DNA of 64,000 nucleotides from Euzebya tangerina (GTDB taxonomy: Bacteria; Actinomycetota; Nitriliruptoria; Euzebyales; Euzebyaceae): positions 3,286,001-3,350,000 of the forward strand of contig NZ_PPDK01000001.1 of NCBI RefSeq assembly GCF_003074135.1, written 5' to 3'. Below the pieces are notes generated by a model that saw only the letters and a program-made list of their open reading frames with translations, did not search any database and was not told the origin of the DNA. The position numbers were made by a program, and so were the translations under genes. Each line of letters opens with the position of its first letter. The stretch's first letter is position 1. Shown one piece after another: positions 1 to 8,378 of this stretch.

Positions 1-2800
1 GGTCCCCGAGCGCGGTGGCGGTTGCTGGAGACCGGGTCAGACGATCCAGATGCCGCGCAAGTTGGGCCACCGCCGGGGTGCGCAGCCGAGGCCAGGCCAG
101 CGACAGGCCCTCGGACGCGGCTTCACGGTCGCCGCTCACGCAGCACAGACCGGCCACGATGACGAGCAGATCGCCGGCCACCTCCCGCGACAGACCGAGT
201 GGTGAGCGCTCGGCCCACCGGACCGCCTGGTTCAGGTGCTCCCATGCCTGCGTCAGGTTGCCGGCCGTCGCCTCCTCGAGCGCGGCAGCGCCGCTGATGA
301 GGTAGCGCCACAGCGGCCACTGCGGGTCCTCCGAGAGATCCGTCGGTTGGTCGCTGCTCGGCGGCTCGCCCACCACCCATCGCAGGATGTCCTGTTGGGA
401 CCGCGCATAGGGATGGCCCGGTGTGGGGTGTGCCGCCCAGGCGCGCAGCCCGACATCGGGCGGTGCCGCGATAGTGACGGCGTTGCACCGTTGGTCGTGC
501 AACAAGGCGATGACGCCGACCGCACTGGAGGGAACCACGGTCAGTCCCTCGTCGACCAGAGGCGGGACCTCCCCGGGTCTGGACACGACCAGCCCTTGCG
601 CGGCGTAGGCGCAGGCCACGGCTCGGGTGACCGGATCGACAGCGATGGCCCGCGCGGCAGCGGCAAAGCGGTGACCGGCGCCGTAGTCGGCCAGCACGCA
701 GGCGTTCATGCCCGAGGCGGTCAGGTACAGGGCGCGCTCGGCGTGGTCGTCCAGGCGGTCGGAGACGTCATCGCGCCCGAGGTAGCGGCGGTTGGGATCC
801 AGGAAGGCACCCTGCCGGAGGACGGTGGGGATGCGGCCCGCCATGCGACCGACGTCGGCCAACCGGCCACAGGCCACCAGGTGGTCCAGGGCGGCGATCA
901 GGTCCTCACGCGTCGACTGGTCCCCGAGGCTGACGCCCCACCACGGCATGTCGGTCATCGCGGTCCCGGCGCCGACGACGCGCCGTAGGTGGTGGTCGGC
1001 GTGCCGGTCGCGCAAGCGCTGCACGTCGTCGTCGCAGCGGCGCCGCGCATACGCAGCCACCGTCTCCAACAGCCGGTAGCGACCGATTCCATCCACCTCG
1101 CCGTCGCGGAGCACCAGCGACTTGCGGACGAGGGAGGCCAGGCTCTGCACCACCTCGGACTCATCCACATCGGCCACATCCGCCAACGCCACCGCCGTGA
1201 AGCCGCCGACGAACGCGCCACAGGCCAGCAGCAGTGCTGCATCCGACCCCTCGAGCAGTTCGAAGCTCCAGTCGAGCGTGGCGAGGAGGGTCTGCTGGCG
1301 GGCCACGCTGCGGCGCTGACCGGCCAGCAGCCAGAAGCGCCGGTCCAGGTTGTCCGCGACCTGGGCGAGGGGCATGTGATCAACTCGCGAGGCGGCCAAC
1401 TCGAGGGCCAGCGGCAGCCCATCCAGGCGTGCACAGATCCGGCCGACCAGCCGGGCGGTGTCGGGGTCGTCTCGCACGGTGACGCCGATTGCTGCCAGTC
1501 GGGCGACGAACAGCTGCTGCGCGGCCTCCTCCTCCAGGGGGGCGACGCGGACCAGGTGCTCCCCCGGCACCTGCAGAGGCTCACGGCTGGTCGCCAGGAC
1601 GCGGAGGCCGGGACAGCGCGCCAGGAGCCGGTCGACCAGGTCGGCCGCCAGGTCGAGCACGTGCTCGCAGTTGTCGACCAGGAGGACCAGCGGCTCGGCC
1701 TGGATCCGGGCGATCAGGCCGTCGGGGCCGTCGACCGCTGCCGTCGGTGGAAGGCCCAGCGCGCGGTAGGTCTCGGCCATGACCGTCCGTCCACTGCGAG
1801 CCTGCTGCAGCTCCACGAAGGCCCACGGCTGCGCCTGGTGGTGCGTGTGCGCCACCTCCAGGGCCACGCAGGTCTTGCCCACCCCGCCGGGGCCGACCAG
1901 CGTCACCACGGCGGCATCGTCCAGCCTTCTGGCGGCCTCATCCACCGTGGCGCTCGCCCTGACCAGCCGGGTGCGGCGCGCGGGCAGCGGCAGGGGGTGC
2001 AGCGCGGCTGCGTCCCGGGCCACACCCTCCTGCGGCGGTGGCTCCCCGCGCAGGATCCGGTCGTGCGCCGCGATTATCGCACCGCCCGGGTCCAGACCGG
2101 ATGACTCGGCCAGCAACTCGCGGTACCGATGGAATGCCCGTGAGGCATCGGCGAGGCGACCGAGGGTGTGGAGCGTCTGGATCAAGAGCAGGTGGGCTGA
2201 CTCCCGCAGCTCGTGAGCGCGCGCGAACCACTCGACCTCTGGAAGGGCCTCCGCCGCGTGCCCCGCATGGACGAGCGCCTGCAGACGCAACTCCTCGACG
2301 GCGCTGCCGAGCTCCGCCAGTCGGGCCGCCTCGGCAGACGCCCACACCAGATCGGCAACTTCAGGGATCGGCGTGCCCCGCAGCAGCGGCCGGATCCGCT
2401 CGACCTGCCGCAGTGCAGCGACGGGATCGGTCCGCATGAGCCGGACAGCGTCCTGATGAGCGGCGGCCACCGCCTCGGCGTCCAACTCGTGGCCGCTGAG
2501 GTCCAGGCGGTAGTGCGACGGCCCCCCAGTGAGGATCCGAGCGGTCCCACCGACCTGCTCGGGCTCGAGGAGACCCCGCAGGCGGCTGACGCTGGTCCGC
2601 AGTGCCTTGATCGGATGCCGGGGCGGAGCGTCGTGCCACACCCGGTCCACCAGACCGTCGGCGCTCAGCGTCTCACCGCGACCCACGATCAGGGCGAGCA
2701 GCAGGCGGCGAAGGTTGCCGGGCGGCGGCGTGCGGTCCTCGCCCTGTCCGTCGAGCACCTGCAGGGGCCCCATGACGGCGATGCGCAACTGGCTGCTCAC
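1..2800 (-). CDS. SARP/AfsR-type transcriptional regulator with BTAD and NB-ARC ATPase domains (3' end outside the window)
   Basis: The minus frame is open from a GTG at 2800 to the left window edge, so about 933 residues are visible and the C-terminus is missing. The order is an OmpR-type winged helix (residues 1 to about 95), a bacterial transcriptional activation (BTAD) domain (about 100-245), then an NB-ARC-like ATPase with a P-loop GPGGVGKT at residues 303-310 and a Walker B region ending in the DNCEH motif near residue 374. The rest is helical and TPR-like. This is the AfsR/DnrI/RedD-type layout, in which ATP-driven switching controls promoter binding, often for secondary metabolism; the target here is unknown. 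It is divergent from the methyltransferase at 2918, so that gene is a candidate target. The family call is secure; the regulon is inference. Confidence 0.88.
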   Translation of the reverse strand, partial: MSSQLRIAVMGPLQVLDGQGEDRTPPPGNLRRLLLALIVGRGETLSADGLVDRVWHDAPPRHPIKALRTSVSRLRGLLEPEQVGGTARILTGGPSHYRLDLSGHELDAEAVAAAHQDAVRLMRTDPVAALRQVERIRPLLRGTPIPEVADLVWASAEAARLAELGSAVEELRLQALVHAGHAAEALPEVEWFARAHELRESAHLLLIQTLHTLGRLADASRAFHRYRELLAESSGLDPGGAIIAAHDRILRGEPPPQEGVARDAAALHPLPLPARRTRLVRASATVDEAARRLDDAAVVTLVGPGGVGKTCVALEVAHTHHQAQPWAFVELQQARSGRTVMAETYRALGLPPTAAVDGPDGLIARIQAEPLVLLVDNCEHVLDLAADLVDRLLARCPGLRVLATSREPLQVPGEHLVRVAPLEEEAAQQLFVARLAAIGVTVRDDPDTARLVGRICARLDGLPLALELAASRVDHMPLAQVADNLDRRFWLLAGQRRSVARQQTLLATLDWSFELLEGSDAALLLACGAFVGGFTAVALADVADVDESEVVQSLASLVRKSLVLRDGEVDGIGRYRLLETVAAYARRRCDDDVQRLRDRHADHHLRRVVGAGTAMTDMPWWGVSLGDQSTREDLIAALDHLVACGRLADVGRMAGRIPTVLRQGAFLDPNRRYLGRDDVSDRLDDHAERALYLTASGMNACVLADYGAGHRFAAAARAIAVDPVTRAVACAYAAQGLVVSRPGEVPPLVDEGLTVVPSSAVGVIALLHDQRCNAVTIAAPPDVGLRAWAAHPTPGHPYARSQQDILRWVVGEPPSSDQPTDLSEDPQWPLWRYLISGAAALEEATAGNLTQAWEHLNQAVRWAERSPLGLSREVAGDLLVIVAGLCCVSGDREAASEGLSLAWPRLRTPAVAQLARHLDRLTRSPATATALGD

Positions 2801-2837
2801 CCTGAGACTCTACTGCCGGGGACGGGCACGACGACAG

Positions 2838-2857
2838 CGTTTCGTGGCCGTGAAACG
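2838..2857. promoter_or_regulatory. Inverted repeat in the divergent SARP/methyltransferase promoter region
   Basis: CGTTTC at 2838-2843 and GAAACG at 2852-2857 form a perfect 6-bp inverted repeat with an 8-nt spacer. It lies 38 bp ahead of the regulator start. It could be an operator for the regulator or for another factor, but its role is not shown by sequence alone. Confidence 0.35.
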
Positions 2858-2876
2858 GATGAGAAACGTCACCGGA

Positions 2877-2905
2877 CACGGTGGTCTCACACCCATTCCA
2901 CCGTG
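2877..2905. promoter_or_regulatory. 8-bp inverted repeat just upstream of the methyltransferase start
   Basis: CACGGTGG (2877-2884) and CCACCGTG (2898-2905) are exact reverse complements separated by 13 nt, ending 12 nt before the ATG at 2918. The position fits either a repressor site overlapping the start region or an mRNA hairpin near the ribosome binding site. Confidence 0.4.
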
Positions 2906-2917
2906 AACGGAGTCACG

Positions 2918-3997
2918 ATGACCACCCTCTCCCCTGCCGAGCCCGACCTCGCGGTCCTGGCCGCACTCGCCGACGCCGTCCTCGACGACGTCAAGGGCCA
3001 CCAGGCCGGGTTCCTGGCCGCACTCGGCGATCACCTGGGCCTGTTCAGCGGCCTTGCTGCCCACGGGCCGGTTGGCAGCGTCGAGCTCTCAGCTGCCCTC
3101 CACATGGACGAGCGTTACGTCCGGGAGTGGCTGCACGGCATGACCACGGCCGGGTATGTGAGCGTCGACGCTGCCGGCGACACGTTCTCCCTGACGCCAG
3201 AGCAGGCACTGGTGTTCGCCACCGACGACAGCCCCGCGGCGATGGGCGCGATGTTCCACGGGATGCCCGGTATGTGGAACGGCTTCGACGCACTCCTGGA
3301 GGCGTTCCGCGCCGGCGGCGGCATCGGGTTGGACCAGGTCCACGAGCACTGGTGGACCTCCATGGAGCGCTTCACCGGCGGCGGCTTCGACCGCGGACTG
3401 CTGGACGTTTGGATCCCGGCCGCCGACGGCATCCACGAGGCGCTGCAGGCCGGGGCACACGTGGCCGACGTCGGCTGCGGTCGAGGCAAGGCCCTGATCA
3501 CGCTGCTGCAGGCCTACCCAGCTGCAACCGCCGTCGGCTATGACCTGTCCTCCTCGCAGGTCGCTGTCGCTCGTCGGCGCGCCTCGGCCTCTGGCGTGGC
3601 GGACCGGGTCCGCTTCGTCGTGGCCGATGCCGCCGACGGGTTGGGCGAGCGCTTCGATCTCGTCACGGCATTCGACGTGCTGCACGACCTGGCCGCGGTC
3701 GACCGGACCCTGGAGGCCGTGCACACCGCACTCCGCCCCGGAGGCTCACTGCTGGCTCTGGACTTCCGGTCCGCTGCGACGCTCGGGGAACGGGTCGGAC
3801 GCGAGGCCACGATGCTGTACGGCTGGAGTGTCGCCTACTGCCTCACGACCTCGCTGGCGCAGCAGGGCGATGCCCTGGGGACCTGCGGTCTCCCGGAGCC
3901 CGAGATGATCGCCCGACTCGCCCGCGCGGGCTTCGGCGCTGCACGCGCGCTGGACGTCGAGGACCCCTTCCAGGTCCTGTACCAGGCTCGGGCCTGA
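2918..3997 (+). CDS. Class I SAM-dependent methyltransferase with N-terminal winged helix (Rv2258c-like)
   Basis: A 359-residue protein with the layout of Rv2258c-type methyltransferases. The N-terminal third (about residues 10-90) looks like a winged-helix/dimerisation domain. The C-terminal two thirds is a Rossmann-fold methyltransferase with the SAM-binding motif VADVGCGRG at residues 182-190 and a later FDVLHDL segment typical of motif IV. The substrate cannot be read from sequence. The ATG at 2918 is chosen because the winged helix begins soon after it; the same frame is open to 2213, but that extension is antisense to the SARP gene and carries no domain. It is divergent from the SARP regulator, with two inverted repeats between them. 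Confidence 0.85.
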   Translation: MTTLSPAEPDLAVLAALADAVLDDVKGHQAGFLAALGDHLGLFSGLAAHGPVGSVELSAALHMDERYVREWLHGMTTAGYVSVDAAGDTFSLTPEQALVFATDDSPAAMGAMFHGMPGMWNGFDALLEAFRAGGGIGLDQVHEHWWTSMERFTGGGFDRGLLDVWIPAADGIHEALQAGAHVADVGCGRGKALITLLQAYPAATAVGYDLSSSQVAVARRRASASGVADRVRFVVADAADGLGERFDLVTAFDVLHDLAAVDRTLEAVHTALRPGGSLLALDFRSAATLGERVGREATMLYGWSVAYCLTTSLAQQGDALGTCGLPEPEMIARLARAGFGAARALDVEDPFQVLYQARA

Positions 3998-4055
3998 CCC
4001 CGGACGGCCACCTGCCGCCCACCGGCAGCTTCGACGACGGCGAGAAGATCGGCGG

Positions 4056-4679
4056 GTGGGCCACCAACGGACATGCGACACTGGGTGGGTGTTCCCGGCT
4101 GGGGCGAAGGCCCACCTCCATGATCATCTGCGTTGGGTGCGCGAGGTGTTGGTCTGGAAGCTCGACGGGCTGTCTGAGTACGACGTCCGACGGCCCCTGA
4201 CACGCACGGGCACCAATTTGCTGGGACTGGTCAAGCACACAGCCGTCTGGGACTCGCGCTACTTCGGCGAAGTATTCGACCGACCCTTTCCGGGGCCCAT
4301 GCCCCGCTGGGACGACGAGATGGCAGCGGGCACCGACATGTGGGCAACAGAGCACGAGTCGCGCGAGGAGATCGTCGATCTGTACCGCAGGGTCTGGAGC
4401 CATGCGGACGCGACGATCGAGGCCCTGCCCCTCGGGACCTCCGGCTTCGTACCGTGGTGGCAGGCGGAAGTGTCGCTCTTCAACGTGATGCTCCACTGCT
4501 TGGCGGAGACGAATCGTCACGCCGGGCACGCAGACATCCTGCGGGAACGTCTGGATGGGGCCGTCGGCGTTGAGCCAGGCACGCCGCGGGGGTTCGGGCG
4601 GGACGCGGCGTTCTGGCGGGCACGGCGGCAAGAAGTCGACCGGTCGGCACGAGCTGCAGATCGCCGAGCATCCGACTGA
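4056..4679 (+). CDS. DinB-like DUF664 family protein
   Basis: About 200 residues with the four-helix DinB/DUF664 pattern. A conserved TNLLGLVKH segment with a metal-ligand His lies in the first third, and an AETNRHAGHADILRE segment with two further His lies near the C-terminus. Members are related to thiol-dependent (mycothiol, bacillithiol) S-transferases and usually bind a divalent metal; the substrate is unknown here. The track start is a GTG at 4056. A second in-frame GTG at 4089, just before FPAGAKAHL, fits the usual family N-terminus better, so the first 11 residues are doubtful. It follows the methyltransferase by 58 bp and may be co-transcribed. Confidence 0.8.
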   Translation: MGHQRTCDTGWVFPAGAKAHLHDHLRWVREVLVWKLDGLSEYDVRRPLTRTGTNLLGLVKHTAVWDSRYFGEVFDRPFPGPMPRWDDEMAAGTDMWATEHESREEIVDLYRRVWSHADATIEALPLGTSGFVPWWQAEVSLFNVMLHCLAETNRHAGHADILRERLDGAVGVEPGTPRGFGRDAAFWRARRQEVDRSARAADRRASD

Positions 4680-4769
4680 CCGATCGTGGCGGCCCTGGCC
4701 CGATGATGGGTGTGTGAGTTCTGACAGTTGCCAGCCGGCGATGTCACAGGCGGATGCGAAACTGGGCGG

Positions 4770-6446
4770 ATGAAGCGTTCACTCGACGGTGTGCAGGATC
4801 TTGGCGGCGGAGGGGTAGCGAGGACGTCCTCCGGATCATCGCCAGCGGGCGAGGTGCGGGCGGCGGAGGTGGCCGATGAGTTGGTGCAGCTGGCGTCGGA
4901 CCTCTTCGGCGGCGAGAAGCGGTTCCTGGACCTGGTGGCGGAGTTCGATGCGCTCGGTGGGTGGGCGGATGGCCGGACGCGCTCGTGTGCCCACTGGCTG
5001 AACTGGCGGCTGGGTATTGCGATGCCGGCAGCGCGAGAGCGGGTTCGCGTCGCACGGCGACTGCACGAGCTGCCGCTGCTCGCTCGGGTGTTCGGAGAGG
5101 GTCGGGTGTCCTACTCCAAGGTGAGGGCGGTCACCCGAGTCGCCACTGCCCAGACCGAGGAGACGTTGGTCAGCTTCGCACTCGCCGCCACGGCGGCCCA
5201 GTTGGAACGGATCTGTCGAGTGTGGCGGACCGTCCAGTCTCAGTCCCCGGCCTCGGCGGCTGACGCCGCTCGCCAGCGCCGCGATGTGCGACTCACGACC
5301 GACGACACGGGAGATCTGGTCTTGACGGCGCGGCTGCCCGTCGCGGGTGGGGCCGTCCTCGCTCAGGCGATCGCGGCCGCCGCAGAGCGACTGTTCCGCG
5401 ACCAGGGTCCGGCCGAGGATGTCGGTCAGCGACGTGCGGATGCCCTGGTGGCCGTCTGCGAGTCGTTCCTGGCCTCGGGGCCGACTGACTCCTCGTCAGC
5501 GGATCACTGGCAGCTGACGGTTGATGTTGACGTCGACGTGCTCCAAGCCGCCCGTGACGGCCAGGCCACTGACCACGTCCACACAAGCCACCAGCCCACG
5601 TCAGATCCGAGCCTGACGGATTCCAGCCCCACCGGTCCACGCCGTATCGGTCCACGCCCTATTGGTAGAGGCTCTGTTGGTCCACGCTCGAAAGGTCCAC
5701 GCTCGAAAGGTCCACGCTCGAAAAGTCCACCGTCGGGTCCGGAGATCGGTGCCACAGTCGAGCGGTTTCCCAGTGCTCGGGTCCGAACGTCCGGGGCGAC
5801 TGATCAGGCACGTCTGCCCGGACCGGTGCTCCGACAGATCGCCTGCGACGTAACCCTGCAGTACCGGGTTCTCGGAGCCGGGCAGCCGGTCGGCATTGGT
5901 CGTCGCCACCGACAGATCCCCGGCTGGCTCCGTCGACTGCTGTACCGCCGCGACGACGGCTGCCAGTTCCCCGGCTGCCCCAACCAGCTGTGGACCGACG
6001 CACACCACATCATCCACTGGGCCGACGACGGTCCCACCGACCTCGACAACCTCATCCGGCTGTGCCGCGGCCACCACAGCACCGTGCACGCCCAGAACCT
6101 GGGCATCGGGCAGTCCCGGACCGACCGCACCTGGACGTTCACGACGCCAGACGGAACCACCATTTGTCCGGTGCCCCCACTGCAACGGGCTGGCAACCAC
6201 CTTCCCCCAGCCAGCGGTCAGGTCGCTCCCGCCAGCGGCGACCCCGCCCGCATGGCCCTCATCATCGATGCGCTGGTCGACGTCCAGCAGAGCGCAGCAC
6301 CACTCGGCGGCCACCGAGACGTTTCCGCGGAAACGTCCGAGACGAGCGACGGGTCAGGCCTCACATCATGGTCGCCGCCACCAGCGCGGCGACTTCCTGA
6401 CGGGTGTCGTCCGCTCGCCACGCCACCGCCATGCGAGCAGGGCTGA
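4770..6446 (+). CDS. DUF222 domain protein with C-terminal HNH endonuclease domain
   Basis: A 558-residue protein of the large actinobacterial DUF222-HNH family. The N-terminal DUF222 region (about residues 25-230) contains the usual VxYSKVRAVTRVA-type segment. A C-terminal HNH module has CQFPGC from Cys398 followed by DAHH (His412-His413) and a distal CxxHHxxVH. These multicopy proteins are thought to be linked to mobile elements or restriction-like activity, but function is unproven. Unusual here is a Gly-Pro-Arg-rich insert (about residues 285-323) encoded by a 15-bp tandem repeat between the two domains. The start is the ATG at 4770; an upstream GTG-type start at 4728 adds 14 residues with no family support. 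The last 86 bp overlap the end of the convergent LysR gene. Confidence 0.88.
   Translation: MKRSLDGVQDLGGGGVARTSSGSSPAGEVRAAEVADELVQLASDLFGGEKRFLDLVAEFDALGGWADGRTRSCAHWLNWRLGIAMPAARERVRVARRLHELPLLARVFGEGRVSYSKVRAVTRVATAQTEETLVSFALAATAAQLERICRVWRTVQSQSPASAADAARQRRDVRLTTDDTGDLVLTARLPVAGGAVLAQAIAAAAERLFRDQGPAEDVGQRRADALVAVCESFLASGPTDSSSADHWQLTVDVDVDVLQAARDGQATDHVHTSHQPTSDPSLTDSSPTGPRRIGPRPIGRGSVGPRSKGPRSKGPRSKSPPSGPEIGATVERFPSARVRTSGATDQARLPGPVLRQIACDVTLQYRVLGAGQPVGIGRRHRQIPGWLRRLLYRRDDGCQFPGCPNQLWTDAHHIIHWADDGPTDLDNLIRLCRGHHSTVHAQNLGIGQSRTDRTWTFTTPDGTTICPVPPLQRAGNHLPPASGQVAPASGDPARMALIIDALVDVQQSAAPLGGHRDVSAETSETSDGSGLTSWSPPPARRLPDGCRPLATPPPCEQG
5634..5738 (+). repeat. In-frame 15-bp tandem repeat (about 7 units) inside the DUF222-HNH gene
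   Basis: Units of consensus GGTCCACGCTCGAAA start at 5634, 5649, 5664, 5679, 5694, 5709 and 5724. The units at 5679, 5694 and 5709 are identical; the outer ones are diverged. The period is a multiple of three, so the reading frame is kept and the units encode a Gly-Pro-Arg-x-x pentapeptide. Identical central copies suggest recent slippage, so copy number may vary between strains. Confidence 0.95.
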
Positions 6447-7239
6447 GACCGTCAACCGGCTTGAACACGACGTCCGGGCGCGGCGAGAGCTCCGCCTGCC
6501 CCTCTGCCACCAGAGCGATTCCGAGCCCGTTGGCGACCGCCTCGAATGCCGCAGCCGCCGATGCTGCCTCGGTCCCGATCCGGGCCGGTTGGGTCCTGAC
6601 GTCGTCTGCCAGCCAGAAGGCGCGCAGTCGTCCGGCCGAGGGTGGCAGGGCCACGAACAGCTCCGCCGCGATGTCTGCGAACACCACCCGGTCTTGATCC
6701 GCCGCCGGGTGACCGGTCGGCAGGGCCACCCACCGCTCCTCGGTCACGACCACCTCGTGGTCAAGACCCTCCTCGGGCAGTGGCAACCAGGCGAAGGTGA
6801 CGTCGACGCTACCGTCTCGCAGACCGGCGGAGTCATCCTCCCACGGCACCTGGACCAAGTCGATCCGCAGGTCGGGATGGGACTCGCGCAGCCGTCGGGT
6901 CATGGCCGGCAGCAACCCGCGGCCCACCGGTGTCTGCAGGCCGACGCGCAGTGTTCCCGAGACGGTGGCCGAGATCGCTCGGGCGTCCGCCACAGCGCGG
7001 TCGTACACCTCGAGGATCTCTCGGGCTCCGGCGACCAGTGTGTGGGCCGCGTCGGTGAGGGCCACTCCCCTCCCCTGCTGCTCCAGCAGCGGCACACCCA
7101 CCTCCCGTTCCAGCCGTCGCAGCGTCCGGGACACCGCGGGCTGTGAGACGTACAGGACCTCCTCCGCCGCAGCGGTGATCGACCCGGCATCGGCCACCGC
7201 CACCAAGGCGCGCAGCGCGCGGAGGTGGACGTCGCTCAT
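6361..7239 (-). CDS. LysR-family transcriptional regulator
   Basis: A 292-residue LTTR. The N-terminal winged helix (about residues 1-62) shows the family pattern AAEEVLYVSQPAVSRTLRRLE, here read in parts as SITAAAEEV followed by SQPAVSRTLRRLE. The effector-binding domain begins near residue 90 with GTLRVGLQTP. The start is the ATG at 7239, preceded by a purine-rich GGTGGCGG; a start at 7275 would add 12 residues that overlap the operator. It is divergent from the aldo/keto reductase-dioxygenase operon, with a T-N11-A LTTR box between them. The 3' end overlaps the convergent DUF222-HNH gene by 86 bp. The inducer is unknown. Confidence 0.92.
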   Translation of the reverse strand: MSDVHLRALRALVAVADAGSITAAAEEVLYVSQPAVSRTLRRLEREVGVPLLEQQGRGVALTDAAHTLVAGAREILEVYDRAVADARAISATVSGTLRVGLQTPVGRGLLPAMTRRLRESHPDLRIDLVQVPWEDDSAGLRDGSVDVTFAWLPLPEEGLDHEVVVTEERWVALPTGHPAADQDRVVFADIAAELFVALPPSAGRLRAFWLADDVRTQPARIGTEAASAAAAFEAVANGLGIALVAEGQAELSPRPDVVFKPVDGLSPARMAVAWRADDTRQEVAALVAATMM

Positions 7240-7261
7240 CCCACCGCCACCCAGACCGGAC

Positions 7262-7286
7262 GACTCATAACACAAGCGTATGAGTC
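7262..7286. promoter_or_regulatory. LysR-type operator: perfect 8-bp palindrome with T-N11-A core
   Basis: GACTCATA (7262-7269) and TATGAGTC (7279-7286) are exact reverse complements around a 9-nt spacer. The T at 7268 and A at 7280 give the T-N11-A spacing of LTTR recognition sites. The site lies 22 bp upstream of the lysR start and 73 bp upstream of the reductase start, the usual place for a site controlling both divergent promoters. Confidence 0.75.
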
Positions 7287-7359
7287 CAGGCCTTGGACGT
7301 CTGCAGCGTCAACCCCCACGGTGAGATCACACACAACACACCGCACCAAGGAGACCGTG

Positions 7360-8361
7360 ATGACCACCGAACAAACCAGCAACCAGCCCACCCGCCGCCT
7401 GGGACGCAACGGCCCCACCGTCGCCCCGATCGGCTTCGGCGCCATGGTCCTGATCGACGGCATGTATGGGCCGGTCGATGCCGACGCCGCGGTCCAGCAG
7501 GTCCAGCTGGCCGCCGACCTCGGAGCCATGATCGACACCGCAGACGCGTACGCCGACAACGAGGACGTCATCGGCCGCGCTCTGGCCGACCGGTCCGATT
7601 CCTTCGTCGCCACCAAGTTCGGCTACACCACCCCAGACGACCCGAACGCCACGCGTCTGGAGCACAACTGGGCTCATGAGCTGTTCGCCAACGGTCGGCC
7701 TGACCGTGTCCGCGAGGCCGCAGAGACCTCACTTCGCCGGCTGGGGCGCGATGTCCTCGACCTCTGGTACCTCCACATCCCCGATCCGGCCGTCCCGATC
7801 AGCGAAACCGTCGGCGCGATGGCCGACCTGGTGGATGCCGGTCTCGTCCGCCACCTCGGCGTCTCCAACGTCACCCCGGACCAGTTGGTCGAGGCGGCCG
7901 CCGCGGGCCCCGTCGCTGTCCTGCAGACCGAGTGGTCCTTGTGGGCCCGCGACGCCGAGGCCGACCTGATCCCCACCGCCCGCCAGCTGGGCATCGGGAT
8001 CGTCCCGTGGTCACCGCTGGGAGCCGGCTTCCTGGCCGGAGACGTCTCCGCAGAGACAGCAGGCGCGGACTTCCGGGCCAACAACCCGCGATTCTCCGAT
8101 GAGAGTCTGACTGCCAACCGCGACCGCTTCGCTCCACTCCGGGCCATCGCAGATCGCGAGGGGCTGCACCCGGCTCAGCTCGCCCTGGCCTGGCTGGTCG
8201 CGCAGGGTGAGGACGTGGTGCCTATTCCTGGGACCCGGAGCCCTGACCACCTGCGATCCAACCTGCAGGCTGGCAAGGTCCAACTGTCACCGGACACGGT
8301 CGCCGAGATCAACCAGGCCGCCGCTCCCGGGACGGCCCTCGGGGCCACGCTCCTCGGCTAG
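7360..8361 (+). CDS. Aldo/keto reductase
   Basis: A 333-residue (alpha/beta)8 NADPH-dependent oxidoreductase. The likely catalytic tetrad is Asp59 and Tyr64 (in MIDTADAYAD), Lys86 (FVATKFGY) and His139 (LWYLHIPD). The C-terminal NADP-binding region has VVPIPGTRSPDHL. It resembles the YajO/IolS-like subgroup, which reduces small aldehydes or ketones; the substrate is not readable. The ATG at 7360 has a good AAGGAG site at 7348-7353. It is followed after 17 bp by the LigB-type dioxygenase, so the two probably form one transcript under the divergent LysR regulator. Confidence 0.93.
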   Translation: MTTEQTSNQPTRRLGRNGPTVAPIGFGAMVLIDGMYGPVDADAAVQQVQLAADLGAMIDTADAYADNEDVIGRALADRSDSFVATKFGYTTPDDPNATRLEHNWAHELFANGRPDRVREAAETSLRRLGRDVLDLWYLHIPDPAVPISETVGAMADLVDAGLVRHLGVSNVTPDQLVEAAAAGPVAVLQTEWSLWARDAEADLIPTARQLGIGIVPWSPLGAGFLAGDVSAETAGADFRANNPRFSDESLTANRDRFAPLRAIADREGLHPAQLALAWLVAQGEDVVPIPGTRSPDHLRSNLQAGKVQLSPDTVAEINQAAAPGTALGATLLG

Positions 8362-8378
8362 AAGTACCATTTCAAACC

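Noticed and set aside
2213-2917. N-terminal extension of the methyltransferase frame
   Set aside because: It is antisense to the SARP coding region and precedes the domain; the ATG at 2918 fits the family.
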